64,000 nt of DNA from Neckera pumila (GCA_963969595.1 OZ018417.1:4652501-4716500); one strand, 5' to 3'. Counted from the first letter of the stretch, positions 1 through 12,826 are shown. The notes: a model not told the origin generated them from the letters alone. Numbers and translations: made by a program.

Positions 1-523
1 GGTATACCCAAAACTGCCACAAATTGGTACTATGCCTAGTTATTGTTACTAGGCTGGTCAGATTTTCATTTTGTCTTGTTGGCAAATGAAAGGAGGTTCC
101 AACGCACCAAAGAACGTAGCATTTGGATACTATATGCAAAAGTTATTAAGGAACAAAGTTTGGTTCTAAAAGCGTTTCTTCCAAATAGGTACAGAGCTGA
201 TTTTGGAGATGTACAAAGAGTATAGATGGCGTTTTAAGGTTAGTGGCACATTTGGGTGTACCCATTTCATATTCAAATGAAGAAGCTTCATATTATATAT
301 GCTTTTGGCAACCACTATTTCTATTTTTTAAAAGACAATGCAGTAGGCAGTGTGGATTTTTGAATATCAGTGTTCAAATGGATGATGGAGATGGTTCCAA
401 TTCAAAATTAAGAGGCTATTTCCCTCTCACTCCCTTAACTAATCCAAGTTTTAAACTTTTGAATATTAAAAATTGCAAGTGGATTTGCAAACCACCCAAT
501 AAAATTGTGCAATAAATAGGAGT

Positions 524-1080
524 TTAAAGATACATTACACTATAACATTATAACCTTTGATATTGCTTTCAAAAAAGATTGCAATGTGAGTAGCACCTAA
601 GCATTGAAGAGGTATGGTTTCCTTTTAAAACGCATATTTGTCTTAATTAAAAATATCATTTTACAATAAACAATGTATAAAAAATTTTGATTATTGATTT
701 TATCCATTGTAGGTCCAAAGTAAAATCACTATGGATTATATATATTGGAATATCTATCAAGTCTATCTTATGCAATACCTATCACAACATTTACTCCATT
801 TAAAAACTATCCTTCTAGCCCAAATTGAAATACCTATCACAATCTATGGTACATTCAAAAATTAATCCCTATATTTTAATAAATATCCATCACCTACAAG
901 AAATCAATCGTTAAATTTTCCTACCCATTTGTTCATTGCAAAAGGATATCTTTGATTAAGAAAAATGCATAATATAATAAGAAAACTATACCTCTTCAAT
1001 GCTTAGGTGCTACTCACATCACAATCCCCTATTTAAAAACAATATTGGTGGTTACGATTTTATAGTATAATGTATCTTTA
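524..1080. mobile_element. Decayed DNA transposon/MITE with ~100-bp terminal inverted repeats
   Basis: The left arm (about 524-625, starting TTAAAGATACATTA) is repeated in reverse at the right end (about 980-1080, ending TAATGTATCTTTAA). The inner part of both arms shares GAGTAGCACCTAAGCATTG and its complement. No coding capacity is visible between the arms. The right edge abuts the TTAA flank of the next element. Superfamily not assigned. Confidence 0.6.
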
Positions 1081-1081
1081 A

Positions 1082-2265
1082 CCCCTAAAGGACCAACATG
1101 CGTTTTTTGACAATATAGAAATTTTGAGCAGGTACATGTGATTAGAGATTTGCATGTTTTAGGTCCAAAGTTTAAAGAACTTATGAATGAGGAATATCTT
1201 TCATGTGAACAAAATTTTATGACATTTGGAAATATGAGTATAAAATTATGGCCTAATATATTATTTTTTTCTCCCGACCAAGCAATCCTGGAAGATCAAG
1301 AAAAAATCACTTTTTTCATCAACAAAAATTTGAAATTGATTTTTGAGATTTATATGTATGTGGAAAGCTTTAAATCATTCCATTTTGATCCATGAGTCAA
1401 AAGTCATGGGGAGTTTTAGTTTGTAGGCACTTATGGATTCTCTACTCCATTAGATGACATTTGAAACCTTTGGAAGACTGCGAGTTTCCTTGTGTTCCCA
1501 AGCGCAGGGGAAGCAACTGGCTGATGTGGTCAAAATGGTGCCACGTCATTTTTTATTTTATTTTATTTTTTATTTTTTATTTTATTTTTTTATTTTTGCC
1601 TAAAATGATATTTGGAAAAGAAAAACAAATTTTGACAACCCCTATCGGCTGTTCACATAATCGGGCCAAATTTGGGAACACGCCTGAAACGGCCCTCTAA
1701 TGCCTTCAAATGTCATCCTAATGTTAAATAAACTTTGAATTTGCTTAGTTAACTCAATTTTGAAAAAAATAAAATCATAGGATGTAGATTGTTTATTACA
1801 ACATTATAGCCATTGGGATTGGCATTTTCCAATTCCATAACTAAATTCTTAACAATTTCATATTTTGAATCATTCTCTTCTTCTTTCTACTTATTATTTT
1901 TTTCCTATATGTTGTACAATTCCAAATGATGTAAAAATTTTCAAGCATATTGACAACTTTCTTAGGAAAATGATTTTAACAAAGCATCACCATTTGGGAC
2001 ATTTTTTCATAGAAAAGCAAGCTTGTGAAGTGCAGCTGCCCAATTTTTTGCAAGGCCCAAAAAGCATTGATGTGATTTCAAATATTCATATCTTTCAATC
2101 CACATGATTTTCAGAAATTTCTTTCACATGTTTTCAAGTGACTATACTACAATATCAATTGGTTACATATATCAAATTTATTTTTATTTTTAAATTTGGT
2201 ATGTCTATTACAAATGGCAATCTTAGAACGTTTTTGGTAAAAACATAGTCATAGAACTTTAGGGT
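1082..2265 (-). mobile_element. TTAA-flanked TIR element (piggyBac-like, non-autonomous), copy 1
   Basis: It starts CCCCTAAAGGACCAACATG directly after TTAA (1078-1081) and ends ACTTTAGGGT directly before TTAA (2266-2269). This is the reverse orientation of the copies at 31.4-35.4 kb: its right end, CATAGTCATAGAACTTTAG, is the complement of the left end of the copy at 34470. A CATTAG-type element is nested inside at 1448-1723. No transposase frame is visible. Assignment to piggyBac rests on the TTAA duplication and CCC-starting termini only. Confidence 0.6.
1448..1723. mobile_element. Nested MITE with CATTAG-type inverted termini and poly(T) core
   Basis: Left end CATTAGATGACATTTGAA (1448-1465) matches the complement of the right end TTCAAATGTCATCCTAATG (1705-1723) apart from one extra base. 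The core has a long T/A-rich run (about 1548-1598) and a GAAACGGCCC block. The element at 29932-30256 has the same organisation. Confidence 0.6.
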
Positions 2266-3553
2266 TTAATCCCTAATTTATCCCACAATTTAATTGGATG
2301 GTCTACAAATCCACTTGTAATTTCGTATAGGGAAGTCTTAAATTTTGATTATTTAGGGGAGTTGAGAGGGAAATGGCCTCTTAATTTTGAATCGGAACCA
2401 TTTCCATCATCCATTTGAATATGGAAATAGAAAAATCTATACTTGCCACTACATTGACTTTTAAAAATAGAAATGGTGGTTGCCAAAAGCATGCCACATG
2501 GCATAATATGAAGCCTCTTCATTTGAATATAGATGACCATATGGGAAGTAGATTCAAAAAATGACGCTTTTTAATTCTTCTTCCCCCAAAAGACAAGCAC
2601 ATCTATTTTCCCCCACCTCCCCACTACAAGACCAACATAATTTGCCTTGGATTAATCTACTTGAATCAAGAAAAAGATGATAAATTGACCACTTCATCAC
2701 CTATTTCCATCCATGGGAGGACAAACAAGGGGGTCGGTTCACCTAGGCCTTCATTTGCTAGGGAGGTTATTGTGTATAATCAATGCATTATGCATATCTA
2801 CTTGAATAATTAGGCATAAGAGATTCTTCATCCAGACAGGTGAAAGTTTCTTGTTTCTTTGAATTTTCTATATTTTTGGTGGACATTTTATGCTGGGCAA
2901 TTCCCTCTCTTGCAAACATTGCCCTATTTGTACACAGTGGGATTATCAAAAACTTCCCAAAAGGTAAATATTCTAGAAAAATTCCCCCTTGGAGAGAAAT
3001 TTTTACAATCCATCTAAAAAGATGAAAATTCAAAAATTCACCAATCAATATGAATGAAGCATATTCAAGATTTTCCTTTATGGAATGAAGCATTCAAGAT
3101 TTTCAAATGGTTATTTGGATTGATTGTATTGTGGAAAATATAAGAACAATAACAATAATAACTTAAATGAAGAATTTTTCTATATTATTATCTTAAGTAT
3201 TAAAATGTGTAAAAATTAAATAGAAAATTCACCTAACAAAGGTGATTTTTAATGTTCGAACCAATTCTTTGTTAACTATAAATAGCTCGTGATCCAAAAG
3301 TGCTGCTAAATGCCTAAATTTAACCCAATTTAAAACCGCTGCGTCGACCGAGCGAAGTTCGTCCAGTGGAACAAACCGACCTCGTCCGATCGTCGTCATC
3401 GTCGTCGTCATCGTCGTCTTCTTCGTCTCCTTCTTCCGCGTAAACCCATCCAGACTCCAGATTGAAGCCGTGAAAGATTGCCACCAAATTGTGCTTCATC
3501 GATTTCGCGCAAGCTAGAATTGCGACAACGGTTTCCCAATTCTTGCTACACCG

Positions 3554-6500
3554 ATGGCGAATCCCGAAGAAATTCGAGAACCCCTATTACCATCAGTGCA
3601 GTACCCCCCAATCCATTCCCCAAACTCTCCGGAGCTTTCTTCTACGTTTCGCCCTCTCTCCTCATCACGTAAGCTTCCGATCCTCATTACCTAAGCTTCT
3701 TCGAGAATTCCGTTTCTCTTGTGCTATTCCAGCGCTTCTCTCTTTTGTGCGTTTCATCTCGACGAGAAAGATCTTGTGTCGGTAAGGGCGATCGCTGTGT
3801 AAGAATTTTGCTTTTGTTGGGTTGGGGATTGGTGCAGAGGAGGGGGAGGGGCAGCTGAGCGAATGGGCCGCAGGGCAATATGCATCATCTGGAGCGAGTG
3901 ACACCCCGCCGAGCGTGCCACCGATTGAAACTGCTTCATTGGCCACTGTGAACGAGATCCGGGAGGCTGCGGCGGGGTCGAAGGATCCGTACCCGCTTTG
4001 GATCTATGGCGCATTGGTTTCTACGGAAGCTTCGAATCGGAGTAGTCATGGACAGCCTACAGAAGGTGATCTCCATAGTCATGTCCTCGGGTCCTTATAT
4101 CATACTCCTCGCATTCTAGTTGAAGCTTTTAAGGTAGAGAATACAATTTGGGGACAGATGTAGAATCGGGAACAACCGCTGCAAGATGTCTCTACTATGC
4201 ACATCTGGAATCGGAGACGATTAGGGATGCCTGAGTATACTACATTCTTCCCTACAATTTGCGTCATTTTTCACTTTGAAGGTAGGAATACAGTTTGCGT
4301 GAATTGAAGCATTTTAATCAGTAAGCTAACAGCACCTAAAAAGGTCCAAATAAAGGTTTGAGAATGGTTTGTATTACTGAACTGTAAAATCTTTTTGTTG
4401 ATTACAGTTTGTGGGCAATAAGGGGATTCTAGATGCTCTTCGAATGCATTTTTTGGACACCACTTGAAAACACTATGAACTTTCAAAGTGTTGAAAAAGA
4501 GGTTTATTCAAAGTCGACCCTAGGTTCTGATGACTAGAGGCTGTTTTGTTTTAGGCAAGAGTCTTGTAGGGGTCGGTTTTGGAAATGGATCACAATGTGG
4601 CGTCGTTACCTTATGTAGGAGTGGGTTTTATCGGTTTTCGTACCCATCTACCATATGAAGCTTCTATTCATCAATGCGTTTTTGTTTCTGAGTGGTGTCG
4701 TAGATGTTGAACAATATATCATGTTGAATTGACTGTTTTTGGTGCAGTTCCGCAATCAAGTGCCATACAAGGAAGTCAGCAAAATGCAGCAGTGACATCG
4801 AGGTACGAGCGCTCTTGTTAGTTCTTTTCTTACATGAAATGGTTCGATGCGGTAGGAGAATCTTAAACCTGCACATTTTGCAGTGAGCATAGTTCTTATT
4901 ATTGAAATGATCAATTTTTTTATTGATTCCTAGTAGCAATGGAAAGGGGAATCCTATGCACCAGGTTTTTCGTTATTTGGCCACTGTATGCAATAGTTAT
5001 GAGGGTCAAAGTTGATGACCTGAAACCAACACATGTGTAAGTGGGGTGCATTTTTATCATCAACACGTGTCTATTGTCAATGTGTTTTTTGGTGTGGGAA
5101 TTAGGACGTTATTGGAATCGGATTCACCTGGTTTAAATTTACACGTTTTTAAGATGTCTGACCAAGGAATGATTCATCAGTGCAACATGGCACCTTAACT
5201 CCCAAACTTTCTATGAACAATTCTAACTCCTGGAATGTATAAGTCATGCATTGGTCGTCTATTGGTCATGCATGAATGTTGCAAGTAGCATCCGTTGGAA
5301 TAGAGCTAATGCTTGCTAGAAAGAAAGAGTCCGTGCAATATGTGGGATCTCTTTGTTCATAATTCAACGAGCTAGTTGCAATTGCCAATTAGCTAATCAG
5401 GTTGTTAAGGCCAAAACCGGACTTGGAAGCCAACTTATTGTGTGCCCGCACTTGCAAGGCAACTAATGGGGAGATAGACTTTCAAGTTAGCTAATGGGTT
5501 AGTGTGGGTGGATTTGCACTTCAAACCATTGGTGTAGGCACAGTTAATTTATGTGTTAAAATTTATTGCAATTTAGTTAGCAGAAGTTAGCATGACAAGA
5601 CTTTGGCAGTGGAGAAATTTAGTAACTAATTTCGGTTAGCAAATTGGCGCTCCTTGGTTGGTGAGGGCGGGGCCTAAGAATGATATTTTCCTGTGTGACG
5701 CAATTGGTGGAGCAGTGAGCAGAGCGTGACTGAGGAGGAGATTAGGGAGCTGTTGACAGACTATGTGGAGAAGCAAGGCTGTTGGGGTGGACGGCCTGCC
5801 AACAAATGGCCAATTAGCAAGATTGAAGACTGTAATGTGTATATTGGAACTCTCGAGACTTTCATTGAGGAGCGAGACTTGGAGACGCGGGTCAAATCTT
5901 ACAATGGAGGTTCCGTCGATGACAAAATTAGTAGCCATGCCCCTGGCCCTTGGGAAATCGACATGAGTCATGAGTTTCCTTTATTATTCACTCCACGGAA
6001 ACTGGCTCGTCAGAAAATGCCCTCTTCGGAATCAGTTCAACCATGTGGAGGTACGGGTCTGGCTTTTCTACATGTATGTTTTATGCTAATCTAGATTTTG
6101 ACTACAAGGGCTTTGTGGTGATGTAACGTACTCTTCTAACGAATTTATCAAATCTGCTCAAAGCTTTGTGCACTTTTTCCTGACTTATAATCTCATTCCA
6201 CCCGTACAACCTTCAATATTACGTCCATTGTGCTTTTTACATGGAAATTAAAGCTAGTCTGTCCACCACTTCTTCCCAATATCTTTGATGGTAATATTTG
6301 TGCAATAGATGCTTGATAAGATTTTATGTTTTATGCACGCTTTTGAAAAGTCTTGTGTCTTTAGTAACAGTAATTTGTAATCAATATCTATATATCTTTA
6401 TCATCGCATGGAGATCTTTGTGTAAAGATCACATGTGAATGGTGCTTTTTATTGCAACAAAAGAAGAGGAAATCATGAGTTCAGAGTCTACTTCAAGATG

Positions 6501-7822
6501 GATAGTAAGCGAATTATCTGGGTTTTTTTTATGTCCTGCTTTTTAAGGACCTTAAAGCGGATTTCCCTATGTGAATGGAAATTATATCATTTTTTGTGCA
6601 GTAGTCAAAGATTAGGAAGTTCGGTGAAATCAAGTGCTTGATGAGTGCTTCAAAGTGTTCTCCGTTTGGTAGATTGCGGTGGTCAGAAGGAGGTTGTTTG
6701 CCCTTCGTGCAATCCAAACAAAGACATCAGCTCTGCTGCGTCTGGCGTGACTACCGAGTGTTCACGTTGCCATGGACGTGGCCTTCTTGCCCACCAGGAC
6801 GGCTCTGATACCAAGTTAGTATCTGATCGAATACTTGTTGACTTAAGGCTACATCTTATCCTAATTTTAATGATTTTCTCTCTTTTCATGTCTGCCTGTT
6901 ACAAGCAAGATTTGCATTGCATGCATGGTAACTCTAATGCTGACGCATTGAAAATAGACGTTGCATCTCACAATCTATTATACTGCAGTTGTGGTCAGTG
7001 TCAAGGTAAGGGGAAGTTGCTGTGCACAAATTGCAAGTCTCGAGGCCGTATTCTCTGTAGCAAATGTCAAGGCTCAGGTGCATTACTTGAGAGCAAGCAG
7101 TTGAACGTAACCTGGTAAAGACTCTGGAGCTTCTTATCCTTTGCTATTGCTGAAATAGTACACCGCAGTCCTTGTTAGCTCTGGCCCATGTTTTTTGTCA
7201 CAGATTTGTGCAAGCTCCTATTTATGAGAGAAATTGGATTTCACTTTTCGAAAGCACATACCACCTGAGAACACACAAATAGTAGTAAGAGAGTAATTTG
7301 TGACTCATTTTTTAATTGTTGGAAAAGACCTAGTAAGTACGGATTTTGTTGCTAAAATTTTGCGTTTGAAGAATGGATTCAACTTTGAAAACGCAAATTT
7401 TGGTGCACCTAACTAACTTTGGATACTCTCGCAGGACCACTTTGAAAACCAAGAAGATCAGCGCATCGAGCAATGCAACTCTAGTTCCGGACGAAGTATT
7501 CCACGAAGCCAAAGGGGTTCAGTTGTACGGTAGTGAGGCGTACCAATGTCAGCCCGTGAGCTTCCCTGAGTCTCAAGTCCTCACAAGGCTCTCATCTGAT
7601 GTTATTGCGGAGAGAACGCCTGTGCCACCGACAGCAAGGGTGATTTGTGAGCGTCATCTCGTGCACTTGATTCCTGTGACTCGTGTCTTGGTTGACCAAG
7701 GCAAACGCTCAGGCTTCAAGTTCTACGTTGTCGGTCTGGAGAAGCGTGTCTACCTCAAGGATTATCCGGACAGGTGCTGCTGGGGGCTTTGTGGTCTTGG
7801 AAGTTTGTGCTCAATCTTGTGA
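3554..7822 (+). CDS. SSUH2: SSUH2-like protein with DnaJ-type CxxC zinc-finger region
   Basis: Seven-exon model: 3554..3668, 3838..4065, 4748..4802, 5716..6050, 6673..6814, 6989..7114, 7435..7822; total 462 residues, all junctions in phase with GT-AG borders. The N-terminus is proline-rich (start MANPEEIREP). Exon 4 carries the family's conserved block, including TEEEIRELL, a YNGG turn and APGPWEID. Exons 5-6 carry six CxxC pairs (CGDC, CPSC, CSRC, CGQC, CTNC, CSKC) resembling the DnaJ central zinc finger. Exon 7 holds the conserved C-terminal beta-rich region, ending near DYPDRCCWG. There is no J domain. In animals SSUH2 is linked to tooth development; the plant role is unknown and a chaperone-like role is only inferred. 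The start was chosen because it opens exon 1 in the right phase. The exon 4/5 border was chosen to give CGDCGG, and a cDNA could shift it. Confidence 0.85.
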
Positions 7823-8646
7823 CTTCTTGCAAATATTGTTGTATTCCTTGGTACTACAGGTAGAGAAAGTAAATATTTACAGTTTAGATCATCATTTATA
7901 AGGAAATTGGCTTTACCAGTGGTCATTTGCTTCTAGGGGTGGTAGAATCTATGGGTTTGTTCAGGAATGGTATTGGAAAGGTATACAAAGTGGGTATGAC
8001 AAATCGCAGCAAAGGTGCGCCTTTCTGGTATAATTCCGGTTTCAATGTATGGTATAATGGTACACAAATTGAGAGGGCTGATAAAGGCAACTGAAGTGCT
8101 AAATCAAGTATTGGTGGTTTCCTTAGAAATTAATGACTTATCTAGTAGGAAAATTAGAATACTGATATAGTTACATATTCCTGTACAAGAACTTGTAGAT
8201 CAATCTTAACACACTATTAGCCGCCCAGCTTTTTCATCCTTAAAGCCTTTATTGAGATCTCACTAGATGCAGGAATTCCTTCCCTGGAACTTTTGGTGAA
8301 GGATTTTCATCCTCATTAAAATGTCACCAACACCTCCCTAGTTTGTGGGAGACGAAGAGCCCGCGCACATGCGTTTCAAATTGAGTTCAAATTGAGTTTA
8401 TGCTTTTCATAATATGATCAATGAAATGGCATAGAGCCCCCATTCCACCCGCCCTAAATATAGACCAAGCCAACATGACAATGCCACTAAGAACAAATGC
8501 AGAAATGTCATTTGAAATTTGAAAAATGCTCTACAAGAGGTGGGAACCAGATCAAATTGGGAATCCACATTCACATTAAGTGCGAGCATGCCCATTCTAC
8601 AAAGGTAAATCTATTCCTACGAAATAAGATATTACGAAAAGCCAGT
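7823..8646. other. Convergent intergenic region between SSUH2-like and RPL6
   Basis: The 3' ends of two converging genes lie here. Nothing coding is visible; presumably both 3' UTRs and polyadenylation signals. The sequence is AT-rich without an obvious repeat. Confidence 0.5.
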
Positions 8647-9794
8647 CTACTTCTTCTTGCCGACCTTGCCCTCCTTCCGACGGATAACCTCGCCAGCGAA
8701 TTTGATACCTTTGCCCTTGTAGGGTTCCGGGGGCCTCCACTTCCTGACCGCCGCCGAGAAATCGCCCACGTCGCACTTGGACTTCCCGGACACGACCAAC
8801 CTCGTATTCTCCTCCACCTTCACGGTAATGAACTCGGGTATCTTCATCCGCACTTGGTGGGAGAATCCCAAATTTAGAGCGAGCTCGTCCTTCTCAATTG
8901 CCGCTCGGTATCCCACACCAATAAGCTGCAATCGTTTCACGAAACCCTTGCTGACGCCGACGACCATATTGTCCGTCAACGTCCTACAAACAAAATTCCA
9001 ATAATATCAAACCCCTGGCTCCTCCTTAGGTCAAAATTCTCCACACTAAAATCAAAATGGTCAAGAACCAATACAGCAACCTCCTTACACCACTCTTTTC
9101 ACGAAGCATTATACCGTCATTTAAACCGAACACCTAATTTGAGCAACAAGATTCAATATATTAAAACCTAATTCCAAATCTAATACAGCACCACTCAATT
9201 CCAAACCAGTGAATGCGACTAGGATTTTAAGAAAAGAAGTAACGCATTATTACCTGACGAGCGCGTGCAGTCCTTTTAACGAAGGACTATACCGACATTT
9301 AACCGAATCCCTAATCTAAGCACCATTTCCAAATTCCAAAACTAAATACACACCTATTTCCAAACCAATACAGCACCACCCAATTTCAAACGAGTGAATG
9401 TGAATTCTAAGCGAAAAAAAGGCACGCCTTGTTACCTGAAGAGTCCGTGCATTTGCCGAGCTCTTCGAGACTCCACGGCGCGTTCCACGTTGATGACCCC
9501 ATCGCTGCCCGAGGTGAGCTTCACTTCCCTAGGGTACGTAATGGCGAGCTCACCAAGAGGGCCCTTGACGGTCAAATTCTGCCCTTCGAGGTTGACGGTG
9601 ACGCCCTTGGGGACGGAAATGGGCGCCTTGCCAATGCGCGACTCCTTCGCATCGATGCGGAGCACACCCTTGGAGGACGGAGACTGGAATTGACAGGAGG
9701 AAGAGGCATTGTCGACGAGGGAGTCTCCTTGGAAGCTGCTTCGGAGAGCGGAGCTGCTGCAAGGAGCGGAAACGGAGCACGCCAGCGATGCCAT
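8647..9794 (-). CDS. RPL6: Chloroplast 50S ribosomal protein L6 (uL6c), nuclear-encoded
   Basis: Two exons, complement(9436..9794) and complement(8647..8983), joined across an AG|G arginine codon: 231 residues. The first ~45 residues are Ser/Ala-rich, start MASLACSVSAPCSSS, and look like a plastid transit peptide. The mature part is a full bacterial-type L6 with SRIGKAPISVPKGV, NLTVKGPLGEL, the LQLIGVGYRA core, LGFSHQV and the C-terminal RPPEPYKGKGIK signature, ending in a lysine-rich tail. It belongs to the large subunit of the plastid ribosome near the factor-binding site. An in-frame ATG 32 codons upstream (9890) exists; the MASL start was preferred because it begins a typical transit peptide. 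The single intron (452 nt) contains an imperfect tandem duplication, listed separately. Confidence 0.95.
9062..9440. repeat. Imperfect ~180-bp tandem duplication within the RPL6 intron
   Basis: ATACCGTCATTTAAACCGAA (from 9111) recurs as ATACCGACATTTAACCGAAT (from 9289). AATACAGCACCAC at 9182 recurs at 9367, and a third partial AATACAGCAAC lies at 9070. Offsets are 178-185 bases. The unit reaches over the real 5' splice junction: TTACCTGA followed by GTGC is present both at the true donor (about 9432) and in the upstream copy (about 9251). Confidence 0.75.
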
Positions 9795-9978
9795 CGCTGC
9801 GCTGCGTGAAGATGGAGTAGCGCGAGACAGGGCGTGGTCTCGTTGCAGTGGCTTGGGTTCTGCCTTGTGGATATGGCTGCTGGGGTTCATCCATATTTTT
9901 CATCCTAATTTCGGGCTACACTCATTCATCCGGGAAGGGTGAATGGGTACACGTCGAGGCAACGTTTTTCTGGGCGAT

Positions 9979-10439
9979 GTAAGGTAAAAGACCCCATTGC
10001 AGTCAGAATTAGGAGTGTACCTACATGCCATTGCTGAAATTTTTCAAATTTTTTCCCACACAAAGATAAGTATGAGAGACAGTGAGGGCATTTGAAATTA
10101 TATTTTTTGGACTAAGTATGAATTAGTTCTGAATTTTTGAAGTGTTCAGCCCATAGGAGTTTGTAGGCTACTTCATGACCAACAAAATCTGAATCCAATA
10201 TGGTCATCTTCCTACCCAATGTAGTCACAACATTTTCAAACATGGAAGACCTAAAAAGTCAATTTTTACAAAGAATTCTACACTGAAAAGTTGGAAGTAC
10301 CTATTGAGGTCATTAATTACTCCATAACTATCAATCATGTAAGGCATTGATTGTGGTCTAAAAAACCACAATGGGATCATTAGGTGTCCATCATGGGTCA
10401 TTTGACCGCAATGGGGTCATTTACCTTACTGTATAGTGG
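9979..10439. mobile_element. Non-autonomous TIR element (GTAAGGTAAA termini)
   Basis: Left end GTAAGGTAAAAGACCCCATT (9979) and right end AATGGGGTCATTTACCTTAC (ending 10439) are inverted repeats of each other with one mismatch. The match continues inward (GCAGTCA against TGACCGC). About 460 bp; no coding capacity. Superfamily unknown. Confidence 0.65.
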
Positions 10440-11139
10440 CTCTCAGAAGTTTTCATACACTTGCTATAGCTAATTGAGAAATTAGGATTTTTAAACAAAA
10501 TTTTGGACATGTAGTAGAATAAGTAACACACTTGCATAAATTAAAATTTCAATATTTTGTTGGAAAAATCTAATTCCTCAATTAGCTTTAAGTGTATGAA
10601 ACTATTTGTAGTACTCCACCTTACATGTTCTAGCCTATCCAGGCAAGTCCCTTTTAATTTTAGCCAATGCAATGAGGGTCATTGTTTCTAAAAAAAAATT
10701 GCTTTTTATTATGTAAACCTTTGAAATATGAGAGCTGGTAGTCAAATTTGAGATGCACTTGTAATCATATTGCAAAAGTTTGTACTTATTCATATAATGT
10801 CACTATTTGAGTTTTCCAACTCAACTAAGGTTTGAATTCTACCCTTATACACACAAGGAGATTTTTTGAATTCAATTAAAACTCTAACTCAACTAAAATT
10901 TTGAATTGGAAAACAGAAAATAGTGAAATTAGGTTGCTTTACCAATTAGGTTGCCTTGTCTCAAGAAAGTTATTTTATAATCCATCAATGTCAACAAATA
11001 CTTCTACAAATATTTTCATTTGTACACATGGAGGTTTATGAGTCCTAATTACAACAAAACCTAATTAAAAAGGAGTACATTTTTGTATAATAATAGTAAT
11101 TATTTATATAGTTTCAAATGTCAAGAAATTAGGTTGCCC

Positions 11140-11360
11140 TAACAATTAGGTTGCCTTATCGAGAGAAGTTATTTCATGACTCATTGCTTGTCCACATGGA
11201 AGTGCATGCAAGTCTCTAAACATGGATCAAAAACTAGTACACCAACCTATGCAATACATAAGGTTCATGCAATACTGCATCCTTCTACAATAACAATCCA
11301 CATTTATATAGTGTAGAATGCCAAGAAATTAGTAAGGGGCAACCTAATTTCACTATTTTG
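11140..11360. repeat. Dispersed repeat, matching 31.2-31.44 kb in inverted orientation
   Basis: Shared blocks in complementary order include AACCTAATTTCACTATTTTGTGT, the CTACAATAA/TTACTATAGAAGGATG region, the CATGAGTCA/TGACTCATTG region and AGAAGTTA next to AGGTTGCC. Divergence is considerable. Probably the remains of one transposon family. Confidence 0.5.
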
Positions 11361-11742
11361 TGTGAAGTGGAAGCACCCAAAACCATCAATATTAAGCAAC
11401 TCAACATAGTTAAAGGCAAATTTTTCTAAAATTAATACTTTTTGTAGGATTGGCAAGTGAAAATCATGAATATTAGAAAAAAAAAATAGAATTTTTGGAT
11501 GTGGTATGTAATTTCTATGATTTTCCAAAGAGACGGCTCCCTAGACCACTGAAATTGTCACATAGGTGGACCCAAAACTAAAACCACAAAAATCAAATGA
11601 GAACAAATGAGAGTTAGCTATGTGTCCTTCAAATGTGTTAATAAATTAGTGCCAAGCATTTCAATGAGAAGTCCAGGGACAAAAATGGTGCCATTCTAAA
11701 GTCCAGGAATGGGAGCGGGGATGCTAATGGATGTTTCCACTT

Positions 11743-11880
11743 TAGATAAAAGAATGAGCCTTAACACATAGGGCCTATGTAAGACGCAACTGCAAACCTT
11801 GGTTGAGTTTGAAAACTCAACTAGATAAAAGAATGAGCCTTGACAACCCTTGATGTATAGGTCCTAAGCTTATGTAAGAC
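11743..11880. repeat. Short tandem duplication (~79 bp)
   Basis: TAGATAAAAGAATGAGCCTT occurs at 11743 and again at about 11822. Each copy is followed by a diverged block ending in GGGCCTATGTAAGACGC or TAAGCTTATGTAAGACAC. Confidence 0.6.
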
Positions 11881-12826
11881 ACCTCCACTGCATCAGGCAA
11901 CAACTGACTCTGGATTCAACTCAATTGGATGGAGGATGTGTGTCGGAATTTTCAATAAATGCTAGTGATGTGGACCTTTATTATAACTCAATAGCTTGGG
12001 CGAGGGAAATAGTTTCTGCTGATGCAAGGCCTCCTCCCATTTGGTCTACAACTAAGAAAAGTGCAAGATGTAGAGACAACATCAGAAAAATTGGTCTAGG
12101 CAAATATAGTGCTATGATGGTGCATGTGATAGTAAAGAAGAGATTATGGTGTCATTTTATCCTATCAAGGTTAGTACAGAGACTAGCACCAAATTATCTT
12201 AATAGCATTTCAATGCACCATCATGGCACTAAACTTGCAAGCCCTGAAGTTCCTGATGTATTGTAGAGGGCTCTCTTTTCCAACAAAGCATTGGCTTCAG
12301 ACACTTGAATCGTACATGGTAATTTTGTTCCGACAGTAGAAACGATAAAACACAAAGCCCTCTACAGTGATTTGGATTACCGTACACAAAGGTCTCGAGC
12401 ATGGTACAATCAACAGATGTGAGAGCTTAGGTTAGATAGTGGGCGGACAACAGTTAAGCAAAAGTACAACCAATCCGTAAAATGGAAAATCATCAGTCAT
12501 GTTTGATTCCATAACAACCCGTTAATGGGCATGTCGTAAGGTAAAACTCAAACTACATTCTTGTTGGAGAAGATCCCGGTTTCCCTGTTAAGAAGTGCTC
12601 AGCGCGCAATCTAGGTGAAGTCCAAACTCAGCATAAAAATTTCCTACAGATTCTAGTTTTTTCGTCGCAAAGACACACTAGGAGCTTAAGAACGCATAAT
12701 ACAGTGGAGGCTGCGTTGATACGAGGAAGTCCAAGGAATGATGAACACACCACCTATTAACTAGTTAGCAGCCCGACCTTGCAGATTGTGAAGCAAGTGG
12801 CAATGCTGCGATAATGCCAGCAAGAC

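Larger units (their letters stand above)
1..3553. other. Gene-free AT-rich region upstream of SSUH2-like gene
   Basis: No supported coding gene. The stretch holds an inverted-repeat element (about 524-1080) and a TTAA-flanked element (1082-2265) with another small element nested in it (1448-1723), each listed separately. The last ~200 bases become GC-richer and contain CGTCGT/CGTCTT runs (about 3380-3430), which fits the promoter/5' UTR of the next gene. Short open frames here look like chance or decayed transposon sequence. Confidence 0.6.
9795..12826. other. Gene-poor region between RPL6 and MRT4
   Basis: It holds the RPL6 promoter/5' UTR (9795 to about 9960), a TIR element (9979-10439), AT-rich decayed repeats with recurrent ATTAGGTTGCC motifs (about 10930-11360) that match 31.2-31.4 kb in opposite orientation, and a short tandem duplication near 11.74-11.88 kb. 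The final few hundred bases are probably the 3' UTR of MRT4. The open frame at 11925-12266 (113 codons) resembles no family I know and lacks coding-like context; not called as a gene. Confidence 0.5.

Noticed and set aside
6645..6814. Longer version of SSUH2 exon 5 starting near 6645
   Set aside because: It adds unrelated residues before the zinc-finger region. The acceptor before 6673 gives the expected CGDCGG motif in the correct phase.
11925..12266. 113-codon open frame on the + strand
   Set aside because: No recognisable motif, no splice or promoter support, and located among tandem repeats downstream of MRT4.
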